A DNA stretch of 64,000 bases, taken from assembly GCF_048569485.1 (NCBI RefSeq), contig NC_134355.1, positions 664,885,979-664,949,978 of the forward strand, written 5' to 3'. A program made the translations under genes and the position numbers. Origin of the DNA: Anomaloglossus baeobatrachus. Lineage: Eukaryota > Chordata > Amphibia > Anura > Aromobatidae. The notes under the pieces are model-generated. The model was not told the DNA's origin. It was given only the letters and a program-made list of their open reading frames with translations, and did not search any database. Positions 57,799 through 64,000 of this stretch are shown here, piece by piece. The first letter of the stretch is position 1, and every line of letters begins with the position of its first letter.

Positions 57799-59937
57799 CT
57801 AATATACATAACTGGTAATATTACATTTTTCAAGAAAGACATCCAGGCTCTGCTTAAATGTTAGTAGTGAATCACTCATTACAACATCATGCGGCAGAGA
57901 GTTCCATAGTCTCACTGCTCGTACAGTAAAGAATCCTCGTCTGTGATTATGATTAAACCTTCTTTCCTCAAGACGTAGCGGATGCCCCCGTGTTCCAGTC
58001 GCAGGCCTAGGTGTAAAAAGATCTTTGGAAAGGTATCTGTACTGTCCCCTCATATATTTATACATTGTGATTAGATCCCCCCTAAGCCTTCGTTTTTCCA
58101 GACTAAATAACCCCAAGTTTAATAACCTGTCTTGGTATTGCAGCCCACCCATTCCTCTAATAATCTTGGTGGCTCTTCTCTGCACCCTCTCCATTTCAGC
58201 TATGTCCTTCTTATATATCGGTGACCAGAATTGTACACAGTATTCTAAGTGCGGTCGCACTAGTGACTTGTACAGAGGTAGAACTATATTTTTTTCATGA
58301 ACACTTATACCTCTTTTAATACATCCCATTATTTTATTAGCCCTGGCAGCAGCTGCCTGACACTGTCCACTAAAGTGAAGTTTACCATCCACCCATACAC
58401 CCAAGTCTTTTTCTGTGTCTGTTTTACCCAGTGTTCTACAATTAAGTACATAATCATAAATGTTATTTCCTCTACCCAAGTGCATGACCTTACATTTATC
58501 TACATTAAACTTCAATTGCCACTTCTCAGCCCAATCCTCCAATTTACATAAATCTCCCTGTAATATAAAATTATCCTCCTCTGTATTGATTACCCTGCAG
58601 AGTTTAGTATCATCTGCAAATATTGAAATTCTACTCCGCATGCCCCCAACAAGGTCATTTATAAATATGTTGAAAAGAAGCGGGCCCAATACTGACCCCT
58701 GTGGTACCCCACTATGAACTGAGACCCAGTCCGAGTACGTACCATTAATAACCACCCTTTGTTTCCTATCACTGAGACAGTTTTTAACCCAGTTACACAT
58801 ATTTTCCCCTATCCCCATTATTCTCATTTTATGTACCAACCTTTTGTGTGGCACGGTATCAAAAGCTTTTGAAAAGTCCATATACACAACATCCACTGCA
58901 TTTCCCTGGTCCAGGCTTGAACTTACCTCTTCATAGAAGCTGATCAAATTAGTTTGACAGGATCGATCCCTCATAAACCCATGTTGATACTCTGTCATAA
59001 GGTTATTTTTCTTGAGATACTCCAGTATAGCATCTCTCAAGAAACCCTCAAGGATTTTACCAACCGTAGAGGTTAAACTTACCGGCCTATAATTTCCCGG
59101 CTCAGTTTTTGTCCCCTTTTTGAATATTGGCACCACATTTGCTATGCGCCAGTCCTGCGGTACTGACCCTGTTATTAAGGAATCTGAGAAGATTAAAAAT
59201 AATGGTCTATCTATCACAGAACTCAATTCCTGTAGTACTCTGGGGTGTATGCCATCCGGGCCCGGAGATTTGTCAACCTTAGTGATTTCGAGGCGGCGGC
59301 GTACTTCCTGCTGGGTTAAGCAGGTAATATTCAAGGGTGAATTTATGGTATCACTGGTCATGTCATCTGCCATGGCATTTTCTTGTATAAAAACCGTAGA
59401 AAAAAAGTCTTTCAGCAGGTTGGCTTTACCTTCATCCCCTTCCACCATTTCACCAAGACTATTTTTAAGGGGGCCAACACTATCGCTTTTCAGTTTTTTA
59501 CTGTTTATGTAGTTAAAGAATATTTTAGGATTATTTTTACTTTCTCTCGCAATGAGTCTCTCTGTCTCAAACTTAGCTAACTTAATTTGCTTTTTACATA
59601 TTTTATTTAATTTTCTATAATTATATAATGCCTCATCACTACCTACCCTCTTTAATTCTTTTAAGGCTTTCTGTTTTTCTTTTATTGCTTCCCTTACAGC
59701 TCTATTTAGCCATAGGGGTTTCCTCCTATTTCTAGCATGTTTGTTCCCATAGGGTATATTTTCTGCACAAGCCCTATTCAGGATGCTCATAAATGTCTCC
59801 CATTTGCGTTGTGTACTTTTATTACTTAGTACATCATCCCAGTTTATTGCACTAAGATCATCTCTCAACCGTTCAAAATTTGCTTTCCTGAAGTTTAGTG
59901 TCCTTGTAGCCCTACTACTTGTATGTCTACTATACAT
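57799..59937 (-). CDS. CR1 ORF2, reverse transcriptase part
   Basis: 712-residue open block. RT motifs are KSPGPDGIHPRVL near residue 220, PIFKKGTKTEPGNYRPVSLT near 270, motif A VVYMDFSKAFDTVPHKRL near 350, motif B HSGVPQGSVLGPLLFNIFIN near 408, and motif C SIFADDTKL near 438 (the AxDD catalytic pair). A C-terminal region with KSLVRPHLEYCVQFWSP is typical of CR1/L2. The RT performs target-primed reverse transcription of the element RNA. The first Met is arbitrary; the true ORF2 starts in the endonuclease part. It ends just upstream of the 3' UTR. Confidence 0.95.
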   Translation of the reverse strand: MYSRHTSSRATRTLNFRKANFERLRDDLSAINWDDVLSNKSTQRKWETFMSILNRACAENIPYGNKHARNRRKPLWLNRAVREAIKEKQKALKELKRVGSDEALYNYRKLNKICKKQIKLAKFETERLIARESKNNPKIFFNYINSKKLKSDSVGPLKNSLGEMVEGDEGKANLLKDFFSTVFIQENAMADDMTSDTINSPLNITCLTQQEVRRRLEITKVDKSPGPDGIHPRVLQELSSVIDRPLFLIFSDSLITGSVPQDWRIANVVPIFKKGTKTEPGNYRPVSLTSTVGKILEGFLRDAILEYLKKNNLMTEYQHGFMRDRSCQTNLISFYEEVSSSLDQGNAVDVVYMDFSKAFDTVPHKRLVHKMRIMGIGENMCNWVKNCLSDRKQRVVINGTYSDWVSVHSGVPQGSVLGPLLFNIFINDLVGGMRSRISIFADDTKLCRVINTEEDNFILQGDLCKLEDWAEKWQLKFNVDKCKVMHLGRGNNIYDYVLNCRTLGKTDTEKDLGVWVDGKLHFSGQCQAAAARANKIMGCIKRGISVHEKNIVLPLYKSLVRPHLEYCVQFWSPIYKKDIAEMERVQRRATKIIRGMGGLQYQDRLLNLGLFSLEKRRLRGDLITMYKYMRGQYRYLSKDLFTPRPATGTRGHPLRLEERRFNHNHRRGFFTVRAVRLWNSLPHDVVMSDSLLTFKQSLDVFLEKCNITSYVY

Positions 59938-59963
59938 CTTACTAAAAAATACATGAAAACTTA

Positions 59964-60293
59964 TTATTTTGTGATCACTATACCCCCAACTTGTATATTT
60001 GATATGAGGTCTGGCCTATTGGTTAGTACAAGGTCTAGTAGTGCTCCCCCTCTTGTGGGGTCCTGTACCATTTGTGAAAGGTAATTATCTTTCATTGTTA
60101 TCAAAAATCTATTTCCTTTGCTGGAACTGCAAGTTTCTGTTCCCCAATTTATATCAGGATAGTTAAAGTCCCCCATAATAATTACCTCTCCGAGACTCGC
60201 TGCTTTATCAATTTGCTTTATGAGGAGATTCTCTACCTCTTCCATAATATTCGGCGACTTATAACACACGCCTATCAGTATTTTATTATTCAT
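59964..60293 (-). CDS. CR1 ORF2, endonuclease part 2
   Basis: 109-residue block with the AP-like endonuclease motifs IIMGDFNYPDINWG and LLDLVLTNRPDLISNIQVGG. The SDHK catalytic end (Asp-His) is in the next frame, after a +1 shift in a run of five G (59,983-59,987). The endonuclease nicks the target to prime reverse transcription. Confidence 0.88.
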   Translation of the reverse strand: MNNKILIGVCYKSPNIMEEVENLLIKQIDKAASLGEVIIMGDFNYPDINWGTETCSSSKGNRFLITMKDNYLSQMVQDPTRGGALLDLVLTNRPDLISNIQVGGIVITK

Positions 60294-60750
60294 TCTCCCC
60301 CCCCTTTATCTCCACCCATAGGGACTCTACATTCTCAGTACCCTCACATATGTTGTCACGCAGGATGGGTTTTAAGGATGATTTTACATATAGACATACA
60401 CCTCCCCCTCGCTTATTTGTACGGTCATTCCTGAATAGGCTATAACCCTGTAAATTAACAGCCCAGTCATAGCTCTCATCCAGCCATGTCTCTGATATCC
60501 CCACTATATCATAATTTTCTTCCAACAATATTAATTCTAATTCCTCCACCTTATTTGTGAGGCTTCGGGCATTAGTGTACATGCACGTTACGTATGACTC
60601 TGTACCTGTATTCCTGCTTACTGTATTGACTGTCCTAACCCTTCCCCCCGTACCACCCCCAATTTCATTACTTGTGCCCTGGTCACTATCTGCACTACAT
60701 TCGCCTTCTATAAAGTGAATACCCTCGCCCCCCATTCCTAGTTTAAACAC
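60286..60750 (-). CDS. CR1 ORF2, endonuclease part 1
   Basis: 154-residue block with YTNARSLTNKVEELELILLE, VGISETWLDE and RGGGVCLYVKSS, the N-terminal motifs of the APE-type endonuclease. It is separated from part 2 by a frame shift at a run of eight G (60,297-60,304). It overlaps the end of ORF1 by about 13 bp, the usual tight ORF1/ORF2 arrangement. Confidence 0.88.
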   Translation of the reverse strand: MFKLGMGGEGIHFIEGECSADSDQGTSNEIGGGTGGRVRTVNTVSRNTGTESYVTCMYTNARSLTNKVEELELILLEENYDIVGISETWLDESYDWAVNLQGYSLFRNDRTNKRGGGVCLYVKSSLKPILRDNICEGTENVESLWVEIKGGENE

Positions 60751-61660
60751 TCCTCCAACCTTCTAGCCATTTTTTGCCCCAGCAGAGCTGCACCCTCCCC
60801 ATTAAGATGCAGCCCATCCCTAGCATAGAATCTGTAGCCAACTGAAAAGTCGGCCCAATTCTCCAGGAACCCAAAACCCTCTTTCCTACACCAATTCCTG
60901 AGCCACCTGTTAACCTCCCTGATCTCTCTTTGCCTCTCTGGTGTGGCTCGTGGCACAGGTAGTATTTCCGAAAATACCACCTTTGAGGTCCACGCTTTAA
61001 GCTTACAACCTAATTCCCTGAAATCATCTTTAAGGACCTTCCACCTACCTCTAACTTTGTAATTTGTGCCAATGTGTACAATGACCGCTGGGTCCTCCCC
61101 AGCCCCTCCCAGTAATCTGTCAACCCGATCAGCGATGTGCTGAACTCGAGCGCCAGGAAGACAACACACTGTTCGGTGATCCCTGTCTTTGTGACAGATT
61201 GCCCTATCTGTCCCCCTAATAATTGAGTCCCCCACTACCAGTACCTGTCTTGCCTGCCCTGCACTCCTATTCCCCCCCTTACTGGAGCAGACACTCCTCT
61301 GGCATTCAGAGGTCATGCCTTGCTGCAGCAATGCTACCCTTGTAATGACATCCCCCTCATCTGCCAAGTTTGCAAACCTATTGGGGTGTGTCAGTTCAGG
61401 ACTAGCCTTCCTAGCACTTTTCCCTTTACCCCCCTTTCTAACTGTCACCCAGCTACCTACCTCACCGTCCTGCCGCTCACTAGTACGATCCTCCCCCACA
61501 TCTGACCCAGCAAGCTGCTGCTCAGTGAGCAGCAAACTCCTTTCCATATTGCTAACACATCTCAGAGTTGCCAGCTGTTCATTTAGATCCAGTATCTGGG
61601 CTTCCAAACGTGCAACTTGCGCACATCTCGAACAACAGTATGCACCCTCTTGTAATGCGA
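60738..61660 (-). CDS. CR1 ORF1 (coiled coil plus SGNH esterase), 5' truncated
   Basis: About 307 element-derived residues. It opens at YCCSRCAQVARLEAQILDLN, the end of a zinc-binding motif and a short coiled coil. A linker follows, then an SGNH/GDSL esterase domain: VVGDSIIRGTD (catalytic Ser), VIVHIGTNYK (block III) and ARDGLHLNGEGAAL (catalytic Asp-His). CR1 ORF1 proteins carry such esterase domains and bind element RNA. Block III has Tyr where HIGTND is usual. The frame runs back to an ATG at 61,709 inside the neighbouring LTR, which is not the native start. Confidence 0.85.
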
Positions 61661-61692
61661 GATTGTAATGCGAGACTCTTTTCTCTTGCACC

Positions 61693-62868
61693 TGTGGCGC
61701 CCTGGACAAGCCAGGTCGTCACAGAACAACACCAACACACCCCACACTCCCAGTCAGGCACACCTAAGTCAGACAAAAACCCTTGTTGCCTTCCTCCATG
61801 GGCTGATGTTCACACCAGGATGTGGGCCAGGCAGTTGGTCCCGCCCACCGAGGAGTTCACAGTCCTGGAGGCGGGAGAAAGAGGGAGTTTAGAGTTGGAG
61901 TTTGGAAGTAGCAGTTGAGCAGATAGAAAGTGGTCCGGGTGTGTGGCCCAGACGGAACAGCAAGGTTGGCAGACGGTGGTGACCGTCTGCAGGAGAGGCC
62001 TATTGGAGCTAGCCGTAAGGACCGTGGACGGGCGGTGGCCCGGCGGTACCGGACCGGTACGCAAAGAGAAGCCAGCACCATACGGCAGGGGCTTACGGAC
62101 CCTGTCAAGGCTAGGAGTCGCCGTGAATTTGCCAAATCCATTAGCAAAGGGAACCTCCTGGGTTTCCCAGCAGCCAAGTCCCGACAGAAGGCAACAGTCC
62201 AACCGAGAGAGGAAAACACAGTCACCGCCAAGGCTAACGGTCCCAGGGCCAGAGCCTGCGGGCAAAAAGGGCTCCCTCAGCAACCTTCAAGCTGGGGAGC
62301 GGGTTACCGGTGGGAACCCATTGGAACCGTCACGTTACACAGGTGCAGGGAAAGGCAGTCACCATCAACCTGTCGGGAGGAGAAACACCGCAGCCGTCTG
62401 TGGGACCCGTCCATCCAGCCGTTTGTTTTACCGGAGACTCTGTGTACATCATTGGCTGAGTGAGTACCACCGTGCCGTGCGGCACAACGCTGCCCCCGTG
62501 ACCCTGCACCTCGCCAGGCCCCGTAAGCCGCCTGCAATCCATCCCTACCCCATCACCGGGCCCCGGGACAACCAACCCCCTACCCATGGAGGGGAGAACT
62601 AACACCCAGGCTGCTCCCTGTCATCGCTCCCGGGATCCCCGTCCAGAGCAGCGGTGGTGTCACAACCTCACCACAACCGTGGGTGGCGTCACGGACAATC
62701 TGAAATCCCCACAATTAATCCCCACCCTTTTCACTCACGGGCGAGGAACGCCGCTCGAGTCCCCGGGATCCGGCCCACCGCTCGAGCCACCGCCAAGCAG
62801 CAGCCGCAGCAGCAGTGGCCGGACCCGAGCAGTGGAAGAGCGCAGCGTCCCCTCCTCTGCCCACGACA
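61693..62868. mobile_element. Solo LTR (LTR-retroelement fossil) inside the outer MITE
   Basis: 1,176 bp starting TGTGGCGCCCTGGAC and ending GCCCACGACA, flanked by CACC (61,689-61,692 and 62,869-62,872). With one CACC removed, the MITE arms pair into a palindrome, which confirms both edges. Long open frames across it on both strands follow from GC-rich composition. No internal region; family not assigned. Confidence 0.78.
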
Positions 62869-63157
62869 CACCCATTCAAGTGAATGGGGCAAGAGAAAAA
62901 TCGCACTGCACTCGCAGTACACCGGTGTTCCGTAAGTGTCGGGCGAGAATCGCAATAGCCGGCTACGGAGGAGAGAGGGAGAGAAATCCCTCCCTCCCCT
63001 CCTCAGTGCCGGCCTATCGCACGCAGCTGAGGTCTGCTTGCACAGTCGGACTGCAGTCGCAGGGATACTAGCATGACACTCGGCTCCTGCTGTGCTGCCA
63101 GCGTGAGCCGAGTGTCTTGCAAGCATCACACAAGTGCCTCGTGTGGCCTCGGCCTTA

Positions 63158-63962
63158 TTGTGTGACTCTATGGGATATTAGCTACGTAAGTCTACCTAGA
63201 TCACATGAAGCAATCAACACCATATGAAGTGACATTGTAGGGAAATCCCATCATAACTTAGGTCTCAATTGCTTCCTGTTATTACAGTGTTCACTTTCCA
63301 AGCACAACTCTTTTAGCTCCATCCTATCTTTAGATAACTACACATTGGGATGCCAATGCATCTACAAAATCATATATCCAAGGCACCACAGCAATCTCAT
63401 AATCAAAATCTTAATTACTCAAAAAATATAATTATGGCAATCAATATTTCATTCAAAATAGTGGCCTTTTTGTATTTCGATTTGATAAAGACCATTTTTT
63501 GCATTTTATGCTTCATTATGTATTTTGGCTAAAATTTAATGATGCGGTTGCTCTACTCCCTTGGATACTTCTTTTTGTGGCTGCTATTTTTAGGTGGTCC
63601 ATGTCTTTTAAATCATTCTACATAACCAATCGCTATATTCACAAATGGACTTTAATTGAAAATGCATAGAATCCAGTTGAGCTGCAAAATCTACCAATTG
63701 GCATCTTTGGTTTTTTTCTGTTTTTTTAATCTGAGAACCTAAAAGCAGTTGAAATGGACTAGTAAAGTCTATAAAACCCATTCATCACTCCTGTAGGGAA
63801 ATTCTGAGATATTATGGATGCCTTATTCGACGGTGATTATAGAAAGTGTCTCTCACTCTGGAGGACTTATCCTGTCTCGCATTATACAGATAACCCATGG
63901 ATATGAATGGTCACTGTGTAATGCTTCAGACGTGACTGGATAGTCCAACCGCCAACTACCTT
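63158..63962. other. AT-rich intron sequence, nothing recognised
   Basis: Probably intron 6 of the CYP2 gene. I looked on the minus strand for the exon 6 I-helix (AGTETT-like) and found none. Confidence 0.5.
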
Positions 63963-63963
63963 T

Positions 63964-64000
63964 TACCGTATTTTTCGGACTATAAGACGCACCGGACCAT
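63964..64000. mobile_element. Start of a TATAAGACGCACC-type repeat, cut by the window edge
   Basis: ACCGTATTTTTCGGACTATA followed by AGACGCACCGGACCAT. This terminus is common in frog and fish interspersed repeats; a related module is at 51,975-52,072. Confidence 0.5.

Larger units (their letters stand above)
57011..61660 (-). mobile_element. CR1-family LINE, nearly full length
   Basis: Minus-strand LINE with an ORF1 (esterase), ORF2 (endonuclease and RT) and a 3' end of CTATGATA octamer repeats (57,011-57,033), the diagnostic CR1 tail type. A short GATTGT duplication (57,005-57,010 and 61,661-61,666) flanks it. It is 5' truncated inside ORF1 near its Cys motif and carries two single-base frameshifts in G runs in ORF2. 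The 3' UTR contains a 580-bp Harbinger-like MITE. It lies in a CYP2 intron in the same orientation as the gene. Confidence 0.93.
56854..63154. mobile_element. Harbinger-like MITE (outer), split by CR1 and a solo LTR
   Basis: Left end GGCCTAAGCCACACGG; right end, reversed, GGCCGAGGCCACACGAGG. The TTA target is duplicated (56,851-56,853 and 63,155-63,157), fitting PIF/Harbinger. The MITE's own sequence is in three pieces: 56,854-57,010, 61,661-61,692 and 62,869-63,154. Taken in order they give a central near-palindrome (TTTTCTCTTGC...GCAAGAGAAAA), which supports the boundaries. No transposase. Confidence 0.8.

Noticed and set aside
61810-63129. Several 100-220 codon frames on both strands
   Set aside because: They lie in the solo LTR and MITE, overlap each other on opposite strands, and show no family motif.

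Overview
The window looks like part of an anuran (frog) chromosome, probably a neobatrachian. The grounds are the last exons of a vertebrate CYP2 cytochrome P450 gene, an amphibian-style KRAB exon, a CR1 LINE with an SGNH-esterase ORF1, a Penelope-like element, and several repeat types that I know from frogs (Kolobok T2-like and Harbinger-like MITEs, Tc1, hAT). The species is not identified. Nothing bacterial is present, so operons and ribosome binding sites do not apply.

Layout. (1) 1-34,500 is a nearly homogeneous 220-bp satellite, about 126 visible copies, with a 200-N assembly gap at 6,077-6,276. (2) At 10,694-17,340 the satellite is cut by one young insertion of a tyrosine-recombinase (Ngaro-like) retroelement. 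It has split direct repeats (A1 ... B1 A2 B2 on the minus strand) and TGAC at all three junctions. Just inside A1 it carries an intronless host KRAB-box exon. (3) 34,500-45,900 is a transposon graveyard: a hAT transposase C-terminus, a GTTCG-palindrome transposon end, and a minisatellite split by a 7.3-kb Penelope-like element. That element has a GIY-YIG endonuclease, 1.66-kb inverted arms and hammerhead-type ribozyme motifs. (4) 46,045-47,086 is a solo LTR and 47,418-47,872 a T2-like MITE.

(5) 48,222-55,805 holds the last three coding exons (7, 8, 9) of a CYP2 gene on the minus strand. They have consensus splice sites, the ExxR motif and the heme-binding FxxGxRxCxGE motif. Its introns are full of transposons: a Harbinger-related relic, a solo LTR, a hAT element, a Tc1 nested in a T2-like MITE, and a 436-bp Penelope-derived insert. 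Exons 1-6 must lie beyond the right edge. (6) The intron upstream of exon 7 contains a nest at 56,854-63,154: a Harbinger-like MITE (TTA duplication) split by a nearly full CR1 LINE and by a solo LTR (CACC duplication), with the CR1 itself split by a second Harbinger-like MITE (TAA duplication).

The only convincing host gene is the CYP2 gene; the rest is repeat sequence. The most unusual items are the KRAB exon inside a young Ngaro-like element and the Penelope element, whose partial copies begin inside the hammerhead core. All family names come from motif recognition by eye; no database search was run.
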